Shown: positions 1 through 11,556, counted from the stretch's first letter. The stretch is DNA of 64,000 bases from Chaetoderma sp. LZ-2023a (GCA_034401795.1 CM067367.1:81441786-81505785); one strand, 5' to 3'. Program-made: numbers and translations. Notes: generated by a model not told the origin, from the sequence alone.

Positions 1-367
1 CTGATGGGTTGGAACGGGCGAGCTCGAATTGCTGTCTGCAGAAAGTCCCATACGTGAACAATGAGCTTCAAGTCGGTCACTTTATTAGCACAATGCGCTA
101 GTTTTTCAGGAAGCGTTTAACCATTCTTGCTCTGTATAGTCGCGCACTACCATCCATCAGAATGAACTCTTTCCCTATTGCGCCAACATAGCACCGGAGG
201 AATGGATGGAGAACTTCGGCCCAATATCTAACACCATCCAGGATGCAGTAGAAGTGCGCATGCCAGCAGGCATTAATGCCACCCCATACCATGACTGGAC
301 TTTCAACGTAGTGGTCAAGTTCCAGCAGATTGGCATCAACAAAGCGTTCAGCCGACGTCATAACCAC
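1..367 (-). pseudogene. Tc1/mariner transposase fragment
   Basis: This is the C-terminal half of a DDE transposase of the Tc1/mariner superfamily, which cuts and pastes the element into TA sites. An 89-residue frame (98-367) shows the family blocks VMVWGGI, a pattern of the type ILHP...Y.GA.G, and LMDGSARLYRARMVKRFL, which holds the second catalytic Asp (usually followed by N/H in active copies). After a stop at about 98-100 a second frame in bases 1-75 continues with HVWDFLQTAIRAR, the region around the third acidic residue. The copy is therefore frameshifted and runs off the left edge of the window. No terminal inverted repeat is visible. Superfamily assignment is confident; the copy cannot be active. 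Confidence 0.88.
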
Positions 368-374
368 CTACGTC

Positions 375-695
375 CCATGTACGCTGAGGTCATAATAAAT
401 TACGCCATGAATGGCACGATTTACTCCGTCGCAAACGCTTAACATTCCGTCAAGGTGTATGTCTTTATTATTTAATAAACATTATGTTGACTATTTCGTA
501 ACTAAATTTACAGGGCGCTGTTGCTGCCATAGGTACCGAGTCAAATTAGTTTCAAAATATTGAAAAGCTTACATGTATAGTTTTCTGGTAATTGAGATTC
601 AGGGAGTGCAGGGATCTATCGATCCCAATAGCAACATAGCTTGGGTAGATCTTAGTTAGTGAGGGGTGGGGCATAGCTAAAAGTGGAGTATTCCA
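375..695 (-). mobile_element. Family A foldback element, partial
   Basis: A reverse-oriented copy of the commonest short repeat in the window. It shows the family landmarks in order: TTTAATAAACAT, TGTTGACTATTTCG, GGGCGCTGTTGCTGCC, TCAAATTAGTTTCAAAATAT, ATCGATCCCAATA and a GGGGCATAGCTAAAAGTGGA end. The two halves of the centre are inverted relative to each other, giving a hairpin. It has no coding capacity. It abuts the Tc1/mariner remnant. Confidence 0.8.
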
Positions 696-1366
696 TTTGA
701 CGTCGCAATACAGCAGCACGGCCATTGTGAAAAAGATGGTGCCGCCCTCTAGATGTAACATTCTGACTGACTTATGCTGCCGCACACGACCGTTTCAAAC
801 GGATCCGTATACATTTGAAAACGCACTACGGAAACGACTTAGTGTGCGGATATCAATGCATCAGCCCTGCGTTAGGCCTCCGTTTATTATATTTTATCAA
901 TCCACCGTTACGGGACCTGCGACTGCTAACGACGGTAGAGAAGAGACATATTTTGAAGATCGTGGCACATTTTCTGGGTTTGTGCTTAGTTTGTGTTTAT
1001 AATGTATTGTACGATCTAGTTATTAAGAATCATAACCTTATAACAGTGACACCTACAGCAGAATTTATTAGACATTTGATCTGGATAAGTTGTGTTCAGT
1101 GAACGAAGTGGACTGTACTTTGTAACCGTGAGTAAACGAAATCTATTCATAGCTACACTTTAGCAACAGTCAACAACGCGCCTGCAAGACCGGCAGTTAT
1201 ACCTGTTGACCAGTAGGCGTGTAGTGTACTACAGTCAATACAACATTTGATAGACAATAGTGGTCAGCCACTTGCTAGCTCTCGCACATTTCAGCCTAAC
1301 CCAGGCCACGGCACAATAATAGACTACCGTTACGGTTCGCTAAGCAAGTGAGAATTAAGAGGAACA
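696..1366. other. No recognisable gene; possible 5' region
   Basis: Short open stretches on the plus strand (697-1102) overlap in different frames and match no family I know. The composition is balanced and non-repetitive. It directly precedes the small ORF at 1367 and may be the 5' untranslated part of a decayed non-LTR element, but that is a guess from position only. Confidence 0.3.
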
Positions 1367-1546
1367 ATGGAAGTTGACCAGGCGATTGGCGATCAAAAGC
1401 GTAAAACCTCGAACTCTCTGGATGGTGGACTTATTCCTGCCCAGCCACAAGCTCTGTCGCCCAGCGATCAGAGTCAACGTATTGAAATCAGTCAAATAGT
1501 GGGTGATGTGAACAGAATATTGAATCCAATGACGCCCATCAAATAA
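1367..1546 (+). CDS. Small ORF, possible retroelement ORF1 start
   Basis: A 59-codon ORF whose ATG lies in the context AGAGGAACAATGG, a good eukaryotic start context. The product begins MEVDQAIGDQKRKTSNSLDG and is rich in Ser, Pro, Gln and charged residues, with no recognisable domain. Beyond the stop, open frames rich in Pro, Ser and Thr continue in other phases to about 1974, so this may be the first part of a longer, now frameshifted, low-complexity ORF1. The LINE ORF2 tail at 2293 lies downstream on the same strand, which fits a decayed LINE with its middle lost. It could equally be a chance ORF. Confidence 0.3.
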   Translation: MEVDQAIGDQKRKTSNSLDGGLIPAQPQALSPSDQSQRIEISQIVGDVNRILNPMTPIK

Positions 1547-2292
1547 TCATCCCCTCCTATTGCGGCCTCTACGATAGTGACAACATTAACAGTGGCCTCT
1601 TCGGGGCAGCTGCTTGTGCTGTAAATGTTATCCCAACGAGAGGTGTAGTACCATCAGCCATAGTACCAAGCAATCAATACTTAGCTAGATCACCGGTAGA
1701 GTTTAACATGTGTGCCACGCCGGTGCCGCAACTAATGCGGCCCAAACAGCCCAATGAGCCAAGTGAATACACCCAATTTACACGCACTTCGTCATTTTTC
1801 CCCAACACATATAACACCGTCGCCATCGTCGACAGCGACGCCTCTATCGATGCAGCCTGGCCAGAACTACTCGCAATGGAGACCTGGTATCACCTTGAAT
1901 CAATACTTATAGAGTTATCAAAGTATTGCTCCTTGCCATTCTACACATATGCCGTTGCCACATATTACATATAAACTTCTGCTGCTTATTTCTGAAATTA
2001 AGTTGACTGATATATGTGTAGACAAATCATTAGATAACCCTTAGTAGCTTTCGAAACGTACCTAAAGAATATTTTGTGAATGCAGAATGGAATGGCCTAA
2101 TTACATGTATTCATTATTTTAATTGAATTGCCACAAAACCTGTTAAGTATATTGGAAAATAATTTGAGTAGATTAGCTGTTGCTGCCTTAAGAAAATTAT
2201 TAACAAAATGCTCACCATGATATTTTGTACATCATATATAACTTATTTTATCCGGCCTGTCATGTCTGTGGAGCTGCAAAACATTAACCTGC
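1547..2292. other. Unassigned spacer
   Basis: It contains a plus-strand frame at 1708-1974 rich in Pro, Thr and Ser, beginning MCATPVPQLMRPKQPNEPSE, with no recognised domain. The rest (1980-2290) is AT-rich with no open frame of note. It may belong to the same decayed retroelement as its neighbours. Confidence 0.3.
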
Positions 2293-2914
2293 GTGCATCC
2301 CATGTCGCCTATACGACCGCCTCCTCCCTGGTATTATGTCGGCCAAAGGTTAGCTAATGTAATCCTATGTAGGCTTCGCAATGGCTGTAGTAATTTAAAT
2401 CGGCATCTATTTGAAAATGTTCTGTCAGACTCAGCTAGCTGCCCATGGGGATACACTGATGAATCCACAAATCACTATCTCCTCCACTGCCCTCTTTTTA
2501 ACGGCCAAAGAGTCTCTCTCCAAAATCAGCTCGTCCTAAAGAATATCTCTCTTGCCACACTGACAGCTAATCAGCTTCTATACGGCATTAACAATGTCGA
2601 CTTGGAAAATAATATTACAATATGTAACGCCGTATGCCAATACATAGTCAATACCAACCGCTTTAAGTAACTTCCTATTTGTTAAATTCGCAACTATAAT
2701 AGCGAAATGCAAAAAGCCAAACATATACAAGCATGGAGAACGCAGCATTAAGAGTTCCTCACCTTACCTTTCTCACTCTTGTCAACTTCTTAGTTTATAC
2801 CCTGTTTCTCATATTCTCCTCTCCTCTCTTTTTGTCTCTCTTTCCCTAACTCTCGCACCCCCCCCCCCCCACCCCCACCCCCAAACACACACATACACAC
2901 TCCATCCCAACCTC

Positions 2915-2963
<49 letters not shown>

Positions 2964-3019
2964 CTCTACTTCCCTCCCTCCCTCCCCTCCCCTCCCCTCT
3001 CTCTCTCTCCTCGCTCTCT

Positions 3020-3060
<41 letters not shown>

Positions 3061-3077
3061 GCTCTCACCCATCTCTC

Positions 3078-3138
<61 letters not shown>

Positions 3139-3410
3139 ATGCACACACGCACGCCAATACGTACGCACACACGCACATATTCACGTACACATACGTAAGC
3201 GCGCGGACTACCTAGACAATTGTAATCAGTGGTTGATATAAATTATCATTTAACTAGTTATACATACGTTACTATTTAATTATGTTTTATTATACCCCAT
3301 CTTGATGTATGTATTAATGTATTGTATTTGTATGTATGGGAGACACGTGTATAAGACTTATGTCTTACTGTGCTCCCATTGAACAAAATAAAATTCGGTT
3401 TAAACCAAAA
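2293..3410 (+). mobile_element. Non-LTR retrotransposon 3' end (ORF2 C-terminus plus 3' UTR)
   Basis: The 125-residue frame 2293-2670 ends with the C-terminal zinc-like domain found after the RT of many LINEs: ANVILCRLRNGCSNLN, then CPWGYTDESTNHYLLHCPLF (a C..C....H...C pattern). Downstream lies a (CT)n tract, then a 3' UTR with TGTATGTATGGGAGACACG, CTTACTGTGCTCCCATTGAA, AATAAAATTCGG and the terminal TTTAAACCA. The same tail recurs at about 39,740-39,825, which shows it is a repeat. The RT part is missing, so this is a 5'-truncated or deleted copy. Confidence 0.7.
2855..3133. repeat. Poly-C and (CT)n microsatellite
   Basis: C-rich runs at 2857-2882 lead into long CT dinucleotide tracts (about 2911-3133) interrupted by CCCTC variants. 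The long GA-coded (Arg-Glu)n frames on the minus strand are artefacts of this tract and not proteins. It sits inside the 3' part of the LINE fragment. Confidence 0.97.
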
Positions 3411-4023
3411 CATTAACCCATTTTACTCCATATGCACTTTACTTAAATATGTATTAAACGTTATATCTCTAAAGCTGGCTAAAAGGGAGAGAAATGCAGA
3501 CATCCCTGAGTAGCTTGAAAACAAGGTACATCTGTTTCAGTCAATTTGCTTTCAAAATGTTCAACAGAGCCAAGATTTAGCAACATTGACATCAGCATTC
3601 TGAACATTCAGAATGATATATACTGAATGGGTGGTGGTGTTAACTGACCATTCTAGCTGCTCAGCTTATCTGGTCAATACAAAAGAATAAATTTACCACC
3701 TCCCTACTTACTACCACATCTCATGCAAGCTATATCTGTCTTGTAATCACACACATGTAGGTAACGCTACTGAATAGGAATGTTCTTTTGTTGTAGGCCC
3801 CCACCACTTCTCACAATGCCCCTCTTTTGATCTATCTTTGCCGCCAGATAAGGCGTGATAAAAGTTCTTTACAATGTAAATTTTAGTCTGTCAAATATTT
3901 TGAAATTATTACTGTGGAAAATGTTGCTGACAGCAGTAATGGCGTCATGTCAAATTCTTTTTTGAAATATTCTACAACTTTCCTGTATGGCTGCCTTGAA
4001 AGTCAAATATTTTTTCAAGGATA
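3411..4023. other. AT-rich spacer, nothing recognised
   Basis: There are no long open frames, no clear repeats and no RNA gene signature. It lies between the LINE tail and a family B element. Confidence 0.4.
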
Positions 4024-4250
4024 TAATTAACCATTTAACAGTAAAATATGGTCAAAAATGCCGATATATGCAGACCAAGCGAAGACAATTTTTTGAGAAT
4101 TACAACTAGAATGGATCCAGTCATTCCAGTAGTAAAATTTAAGAATTAGCCTTAAATTTGTCTACAAATGGGCATTTCTCAAGTCCACTGCAAAGGCCAT
4201 TTTGGTAGGCTTGACCAGTATAAGGTTACATATTCCAGAACAGATATGAG
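4024..4250 (+). mobile_element. Family B (TTAA) element, degraded
   Basis: Carries the family B landmarks GCAGACCAAGCGAAGACAAT, ACAACTAGAATGGATCCAGTCATTCCAGTAG (compare the palindrome of better copies), ATGGGCATTTCTCAAG and CACTGCAAAGGCCATTTT. The palindrome is eroded and the TTAA ends are not clear. Confidence 0.65.
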
Positions 4251-4334
4251 AAATGTGTTATGATGTACCATATGGAATATTTTGTTGAACATTTTCAAAC
4301 TAACTTCATTAGGAGCTGTTCATCTATGTCAGCA

Positions 4335-6565
4335 AAATAAACCGACTAAGTCCGCGAGATCGTCTGGCGCGCATGCGCGGGCATCAGAGATTCCTAGCCA
4401 ACATGCGTTAGCGTTGGAGAGAAATGATACCGTATTTTGTATCGAGTTGGTAGACATAATTACTTTAAATTACACCTTCCTCGTCGTTCTTGGTCTCCAT
4501 GACCGGACTGAAGCGAGGATTCGAAATCTCTTTACTATTTTAAAATCGGTCGAGAAATGGCGGAGTTATAGCTAATTGAACCAGCACATTCCTTTCAAGA
4601 TGTTGAACCCCATAGGCTTAGCGCATGCATACTCTCAGTGCATGGGTACGATAGCCCATCACGTGACCCGCTTCCCTGCCTCCGAAGCTAGATAGCTGAT
4701 TGGCTGTGGCGCTCCAGCTTTGACATTACAAGCAATATAAAAGGCGCTGGAAAATAGATTCAGCAGCAGTCATGTGGTGCTGATGTGCCTGGTCTGAGAG
4801 GACGAGTCGTATAGTACTGTACACTCACAGCAGGTACCAAACGTCTGCCGCGGTGCCATTCGGATTTGAGCACTCGTCGTCTCTGGGTAACTACCAAACT
4901 ACCACCGCATGTGAACCTTTCGTGTGGATGGGCCTTTTGGCCCCAATGTAAAGCTTGTCAGCCAGTATGCGCGGCGAGTGATGTGCTCGATGGTAACTTG
5001 TCAGATCTGCTATACCACGCCAACCAGTGGTGTAATAAATCTGCACATGTTGTGTTAGACTTTGAACATTTTGACCGCTGTCAGGGGACATTGCCCGTTG
5101 AATCGTGTGAGCTATTCGATGCATCTCGTCTTGTGATCCGACAGAATGCAACCGCATTATTAACTTTTCATCTGCAGACCTTCAAGAACTATAGGGCAGC
5201 TTTCATTTCAGCACCAGTACGGAACTCTCAACCTACCGTTTAAATTATTAACTATTTATGTAGACACAAATAGCTACTAGCCATCCGCTTCTGCAAACGT
5301 TCATCTACACTATTTCTGTGAATGAGCTGCATTCGATAGTTCGCCTGCCGTATTTTCCTGAAGGCTAACGTCCGCATCGTGCCATCTTGCATTCCAAATG
5401 TGTTACGCTTCAACTATTGTGACTCTAGAACTTTTTCTGTACCGTGACTAATAGGTACTCTGCCATATTATTAGTGTATTACTTTTGTGTAACTGCTACT
5501 GATGACTAATAGGTACCTCCCGGTCGCTTGAGACCACATTTTTGTAGTTTATTTTTATGTATATAGTATTCTGATTTTTGCGCCCATAAGCACCATCAAG
5601 GTCATATGAGCTTCTACTTTATTGTTCTGTGATAAGCTATGGCAGTCGCCATCCTAGTTATATGTTTTGTTTATTTAAATAAAAACATTAGAAGCGCAGT
5701 TCGCTAGGCTACACACTTCAGCAACAACAACCGTACCACCTTGTTCCCCCACAGCATCACCTTTTCACTGATGGCGATGACATGCGGTCGACTAAACGTG
5801 GAAGGATGATTCCTCGGTAGAAGTCATTTTGTGTTAGTCTCTTTTCCGTGAGTAGCGAATATGTAACACCGCACACCGGCTAGATTGTATAAATTGGCCT
5901 TAAGGCCTCCATTATATGAGTAATTGTCTCTGTTTAGTCTCCTTCAGCCTTCGGGCGTAATAAGTGTTTGGACTACCCTCTGTCAAGTTATTTCGAGCTG
6001 AGTTTGGAACTACTGGGGTTTCAGAGCGGTTACACATAAAATCACGATGACTGCGTAGACCTCCCCCTGCATCTCTGAATACTAGTTAATTAGAAAAGAC
6101 CCGAATAAGTAGGAAGCACTTCGAAAATATTATCGCTATTGGCCTGCCGTGCATCTCTAGGCGAAATTACATAACCAGCACGTCAGGTAAATGTTAGTAC
6201 ACCGGGTATGGATCTCATATGATCTGTCCCCGATACATTGGCGACGGGCATGATTCAGCTCTCAATTTAATTCTACAATTGATTGGGTGTGGTCTTAGAA
6301 CGCACCACACCCTCATGGGAAGGTCGCTAAAGTTGGATAGCTGCCTCTTTGTCCCAGCCCTAAGCCTATATGTGTTTTTCAACGCGTATGTACTGTGACA
6401 TTCTCACCAGTCAGACTTATGTGTTAAAAACAGTTAGCTTACATTGCCATTTGCAGCTTAGACTAGATCTGGACTTAAGAACTAGCTATTAGGGTAGGAT
6501 CTTGCAGAAGGGCCCAATAAATAAAGCGGCAACGACTAATACAGTATCTTTGAACTTACATAAGA
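4335..6565 (+). mobile_element. Long interspersed element L, copy 1
   Basis: Matches the stretch 51,610-54,225 along its whole length in the same order: GGCGCGCATGCGCG near the start, AAAATCGGTCGAGAAATGGC, a promoter-like TATAAAAGG (4736), TGTATAAATTGGCC..GGCCTC, TACTGGGGTTTC.GAGCGGT, CGCACCACACCCTCATGGGAAGG and GCCCAATAAATAAAGCGGCA at the end. The largest frame (4866-5243, 125 residues, Cys-rich start) resembles nothing I know and is not clearly kept in copy 2. Long length, a TATA box inside and little coding suggest a solo LTR or a non-autonomous element. Superfamily unknown; terminal repeats and target duplication were not resolved. Confidence 0.6.
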
Positions 6566-7540
6566 TGACAGTGTTAAATTCTGCGGAACTCGTCCACACC
6601 CGTCTTCACCCCCCCCCCCCCATCTTCACGTAAAACAGCGTGCATTACATTCAACTTATAATTTCATTAGGTTGACTCTTTTACATAATTTGGTTTGAAC
6701 AAAATAGTGGCCCTTTTTGCCATCTCTCTTCCTCTGCTTCAGCAGTGTAGGCATTTTCTTGTGCCGGAGGCCCGCGCGAAGCACATTCCTCTCGCAACAA
6801 ATAATGTTTGTAGGGGTTTAATATAGTTTATATTAAACTTGCTAAGTAGCCGCATTAGAACCCGCCTTTGCGGGGATGCCTCACGGATGTTACTCTGTGA
6901 GGTACCTCTGGCTAGGACTATGATGACGAGTCATCTATTTGACTCTATGTACTGGACCTCTGCGGAGTAGCAGCAAACGAGTACCATTGTTTGACTGCTA
7001 CAGATATTAATTATTGCATGTGTTTAATTATGTCCCCAACCTAAATGGAGCTGTTGGACGGTCACACTGGGGACACCAAACAGCGAGGATGAGACCGTGT
7101 GGTTCAACTTCCGAGGCGATGGTCGCATGGCCGCACTGGAACGTAAACATTCCACCGGGTCCAGAAGTCAGTCTTTGTATAATCCGGCAGCGCGCAACAC
7201 CGGATTTGCAACCCCGCAATCCACAGCTAACCAGCAGCCTCGTCCCAATGTACCATGCACTGGTGGTACTGAGGAACGAGAGTATCTGACGGACCAGCGT
7301 GCACACCCGAGTCTACACTCGCTTAAGTAGCTGTGTCCCTTTTTCTTTTACATGTTAGTTGCTAATTGCTGTTTATTTTAATAATACTACAATATGTTGC
7401 CGACAGATATTTCAACAGCACTATTCTCAAAATTAATAAACTGATGTGATAGTCATGTTGCATAGTGTTTGCATGTATGTATACAGTTTTGACCAACCCT
7501 TAAATCAAACAGAATTATCAATTGGCTATGCAATTTCCTC
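6566..7540. other. Unassigned region with overlapping short ORFs
   Basis: Starts with a poly-C run (about 6608-6621). Opposite-strand frames at 7014-7306 overlap each other and match no known family. There is a short inverted motif at 6850-6910 (CCTCACGGATGTTACTCTGTGAGG). Nothing here supports a real gene. Confidence 0.35.
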
Positions 7541-7544
7541 AAAA

Positions 7545-7690
7545 GTGCTTAAGAGCCTGTGCTTAAGCCCTTTGCAAAGAGCTTGTACGTAAGCCCTTTG
7601 AAAACAGGGACGACGTGTGCTTGCCCTTAAGCCTTTTTTAAGAGAAAGGGGTTGTGCCTTTGCTTAAACCCTTTCAAAAGGGTTTCGTGA
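7545..7690 (+). repeat. Degenerate tandem repeat (CTTAAGCCCTTT units)
   Basis: Four or more imperfect units built on GTGCTTAAGCCCTTTGCAAAGAG, spaced roughly 30-50 bp apart, with inverted halves (CCCTTTCAAAAGGG at the right end). A simple minisatellite-like tract. Confidence 0.6.
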
Positions 7691-7856
7691 CTTTCGGCCC
7701 ATGCCTGGCACGCAGATGTGTCTTGTCGCACACGGCCCGTTTCCGAGATAACACCACCGTCGTCCGTTTAAAATCAAAATTTATTGATAATGATTGCATT
7801 TAGAAAATTCCAAGGAAGCGGACATGCGTTTTTATCGCACACTCGCGCGTTCGTCC

Positions 7857-8126
7857 TTATCGAGTCATCGTTCCTCCGGCTTGCGTTAAAAACAGATTGC
7901 GCGCGCCAGGCATTAGTGGCCAACATCTCCTCTGTGTTGCGTTCATGACTTGAAGCAGACCAAGGTCACGGTAAATTTCTTCACCATTCAGATGGCGTCT
8001 GTGAGACATTATTGCACACGCGGAATAAACAAATTCATTAAATTGCAATGAGAAAAGGAATTGTATGGGTTTCTGTGGGGCCATACGTCGGGAATACGTC
8101 ACTGAATATCTATCGGCAGACAACAC
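7857..8126 (-). CDS. 89-codon ORF, unknown
   Basis: An open frame on the minus strand (MLSADRYSVTYSRRMAPQKP... with LNGEEIYRDLGLLQVMNAT). It is not low-complexity, and the mixture of residues looks protein-like, but I recognise no family and see no flanking exons. It could be an exon or a transposase piece, or a chance ORF; a stop lies directly 3' at 7857. Confidence 0.25.
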   Translation of the reverse strand: MLSADRYSVTYSRRMAPQKPIQFLFSLQFNEFVYSACAIMSHRRHLNGEEIYRDLGLLQVMNATQRRCWPLMPGARNLFLTQAGGTMTR

Positions 8127-8377
8127 TTGCTAGGCTCAATTCTGACGCACATGAGTAGACCACTACCGGTTGACTTCCACAGTGTTCATTTTACCTGTAC
8201 AATGCCCATTTCACTGTCAATCTCCATAATCAGAATACGATTCGTTTTCTGGTATCTCTGTATATTTATTTAGAATATCCTTAGCACTGTTTTAATAGTA
8301 TATATAAAGTGGACTCAACACGCGTAAGAAAGTGGGAGGAGCATATGTAGAAATGGATCACTATTGTATCTGATATG

Positions 8378-8379
<2 letters not shown>

Positions 8380-8422
<43 letters not shown>

Positions 8423-8549
8423 TAGCAGCAGCAGCAGCAGCAGCATCGTCGTCGTCCTCGTCGGCGTCGTCATCGTCGCCACAGTTATCATCATCATCAT
8501 CGCCGTCTTCATCATCATCATCAGCATCATCATCGTTATCATCATCATT
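8380..8549. repeat. (ATC)n compound microsatellite
   Basis: Trinucleotide array CAT/ATC with GCA, CGT and CGC variants. It is open in several frames, giving spurious poly-Asp, poly-Met and poly-Ile ORFs. Confidence 0.97.
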
Positions 8550-8559
8550 GAGCAACGGA

Positions 8560-8905
8560 TAAATCCAGTCTCTCAGTCAAGTAGGCTGACGCTATAATCA
8601 GATACGCCATGAATGATGCGATGTAGTACGTCTTAAATGCTTAACAGTCCATCAAGTCGTACGAATTATGTTTTTACAATTTAATAAACATACTGTTGAA
8701 TATTTAGAAACTAATTTGACTGAGGTGGGGGTTGTGTGTGGGGAGCGGTGTTGCTGCCATAGGTCCAGATAGGTTCAATGTACTCAACAGCTAACCTGTA
8801 TATTTTCCCGGAAATTGAGATTTGAAGAGTACAGCAATCGATCAGTCCAAACACGGGCAACGCGTGGGTGGAACCTAGCTAAAACTGAATTCCTCCATTG
8901 TCATG
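8560..8905 (-). mobile_element. Family A foldback element
   Basis: Reverse-oriented copy: ATAATCAGATACGCCATGAA, CAATTTAATAAACAT, TGTTGAATATTTAGAAACTAATTTGACTG, GGTGTTGCTGCCATAGG, GGAAATTGAGATT and GGTGGAACCTAGCTAAAAC. A GT-rich insertion (GGTGGGGGTTGTGTGTGGGGAG) interrupts the hairpin stem. The right end is followed by a poly-C run at 8909. Confidence 0.8.
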
Positions 8906-9101
8906 TCCCCCCCCCCGGAATATGCTGTAGTGGATGAGTGGACGGGGTGGGTTGTGCCATCGTGATAATTAAAGTGTTTATTATGCTTGACTAAAAATAT
9001 GTCTCCAGAACACGAGATACGCAGATATTCAAGGAAATCTCCATTATTCTCTAGTATGTAAGTTGTCATGAGATGATCGTTTTTTTTATTGAAATGGATA
9101 A

Positions 9102-10640
9102 GTGGACTCTTTCACTCAAGTAGGTGACAACATAACGAGCTACATCGCATGCAGATTGCCAACACAATTAAAATGCGTATCTGATGGCATAGAGGTATGG
9201 AGGGCGGCTCTCTGGAAAACCCTATTAAAACAAAAAATAACTGGAAAATCTTACAAAATTGTATACAATATGTTTAAAGATATACAATCTTATGTCAGCC
9301 ACTACGAAACCAACTCGGAATTCATACCGAGTAATGTAGGTGTACGACAAGGTGAGAACCTAGCCCCTCCCCCCCCCCCACCACCTCCACCCCACTTTCT
9401 ATGTTCTCTTTTTCTCACCGATCTAGAAGAGTATCTATATGAACAATCCATAACTGGTCTTAATTCTCTCAATGAACTGGCTGAAGGGCTGATTCGCCAC
9501 GAGACACGCATAATGTGTTAAATGCATTTCACCAATATTGCATAGACTGCCGATTACAAATTAACATTGCAAAAACTAAGGTGATGATCTTTTCTAAGCG
9601 TAAATTAAATAGTTCTCTAAGTTTTAATATAGGTGGGCGCGAACTTGAAATAGCTGATGAATATCTATATCTAGGCATTTTATTAAAATCAAATGGAACA
9701 TTCGCAAACTGTAAAATAAGAAACTGTAAACAGGAACGAAAGCTATATACTCATTGATAGGGCAAATAAACCAACATGACATACCCATTGATTTACAAAC
9801 AACATTATTTGATATAATGATTACACCTATAGTACGTTATGGATCCGAAATCTGGGGTTTTGAGAAGACTACACAAGTAGAAACATGCCAATTAAAGTTT
9901 TTTAAACATACACTTCGGTTGAAGAAAAGTACACCTAATGCCATGATATACGGCGAGCTTGGGAAACTTCCACTTCACATCACAATACAATGTAACATGA
10001 TACGATTTTGGGCGGGTCTAGTAAATGGTGGGTATGGTAAACTATCGTCTATGCTCTACTTCCTATGCAAAGACTCTGCAACTAGACACAGCATACAAAT
10101 TAAATGGATTGAAACGATTACAATTATTTTAGAAAACGTTGATCAACAAAACCTATTTACAGAAGAGAACATACATGGCAAGCAGCTAGTCCAGCTAACG
10201 AAGCGATCATTAGAACAGAAATTCATCGAGGAGTGGACAAGAGAAATAAATAAACCAATCGACACGATTGAACTTCTATAGCGAAATAAAAACAGAATTC
10301 CATTTCGAAAATCATTTAAAATGTCTGCCATACCGGAAAACATTAACGCTTCTGCATTTTCGAACATTCAACCAGACTCGCCATCGAAACTCAAAGATGG
10401 ATTGGCATAGATAGAAATCAGCGGCTGTGTCGTAGATGGAATGGAGTTGAGGACGAGAATCACTTTCTGTTTAATTGTGAGCGATATAATATAGAACGAG
10501 AAAAATATATTCCACTATTCTATTCAAGACAACACAATGTAGATAAAGCCAATGGACTACTTTCAATATGTAACAGGCCCGTATTCACCACACTCTGCAC
10601 ATTTCTATTATTGGCCAAGAAAAAGAAATAAACATTATCA
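9102..10640 (+). pseudogene. Non-LTR retrotransposon reverse transcriptase, frameshifted
   Basis: Three frames in series (9102-9521, 9515-9757, 9754-10,281) and a fourth (to about 10,515) cover the second half of a LINE ORF2. Visible blocks are WKTLLKQKITGKSYKIVYNM (RT motif region), GVRQGENL (RT finger-palm motif), INIAKTKVMIFSK (after the lost YADD block), YLGILLKSNG, ITPIVRYGSEIWGF (thumb) and, at 10,375-10,510, RLAIETQRW...DENHFLFNCERYNIER, the C-terminal zinc-like domain. A poly-C/CCA run at 9366-9393 replaces part of the palm and the YADD motif is deleted (about 9495-9515). The N-terminal endonuclease is absent. A sister fragment with the same GVRQGENL block is at 29,690-29,930. It is inactive. 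Confidence 0.85.
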
Positions 10641-10837
10641 ATGCAAGTGTTACTACTACGACCTTTGGTCCTTTACGATACACATAGCATGCACGAATGA
10701 CACTCACCAACACAACAACTAACACTACCACAGCCGCTACCGTTATTACAACAGCAATAACAACAGCCATAGCAACGACTACTGCTAATTCACATAAAAG
10801 GAAGTCTTACCATATGGCACGCCATCGGCGGCGGTGG

Positions 10838-11104
<267 letters not shown>

Positions 11105-11258
11105 ACTAGACTGTATTTTAATCTTGTATATTGTATGTATGTATATTTTATATAACTACACTAACTACCGCCATAATGTATTAATTTAGAAAAGAAATTT
11201 CCCTCATATGCCATCGCAAGGAAGGGCTGAGTGTAAAACGGAAAACTGAAACTGAAAC
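11105..11258 (+). mobile_element. Probable LINE 3' tail
   Basis: After the microsatellite comes TGTATGTATGTATATTTTAT and, at the end, GGAAAACTGAAACTGAAACTGAGA, a short terminal repeat like those that end many RTE/I-type LINEs. It probably belongs to the RT fragment that ends near 10,640, with the microsatellite grown inside the 3' UTR. Confidence 0.45.
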
Positions 11259-11261
11259 TGA

Positions 11262-11556
11262 GAAGTCATTCATAAACTTGTATAAGTCGGTCATGGGTAC
11301 ACATTTTATATCTTTAGTACTTAATAATCATGCGGAGGAGCATTTTGACACTAATTTCACTGGCCGCTACCATAGGTAGCAATAGGTTCCAGTCAAGTTA
11401 GTTTCAAAGTAGTAAACAGCTGACTTTAAAATTGGAATTCTGGGAATTCCAGATCCAAGTATATAAATCGACACCAACACGCGCAAATCACGGTCGGAGC
11501 TTAGCTAAAGACGGGCGGGGCATAGCTAAAAGTGGATTCATCAAGTGCACGCATGC
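11262..11556 (-). mobile_element. Family A foldback element, degraded
   Basis: CTTTAGTACTTAATAATCAT, TTTTGACACTAATTTCACTGG, CCGCTACCATAGGTAGC (hairpin loop), AGTCAAGTTAGTTTCAAAG and GGGCGGGGCATAGCTAAAAG mark a reverse-oriented copy more diverged than average. Confidence 0.7.

Noticed and set aside
98-367. Plus-strand ORF 206-442 as a gene
   Set aside because: It is the antisense shadow of the Tc1/mariner transposase and runs into a family A element.
2790-3176. Long Arg-Glu-rich ORFs on the minus strand
   Set aside because: They translate a (CT)n microsatellite; no codon bias or domain.
6845-6915. Possible tRNA or ribozyme-like fold (CCTCACGG...CTGTGAGG)
   Set aside because: Only one short stem; no T-loop, anticodon arm or conserved ribozyme core found.
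7014-7330. Overlapping plus and minus ORFs of about 90 codons
   Set aside because: Neither strand has recognisable motifs and both are open over the same bases, as expected of slightly GC-rich non-coding DNA.
8315-8597. Poly-Met, poly-Asp and poly-Ile ORFs
   Set aside because: They are readings of the (ATC)n array.
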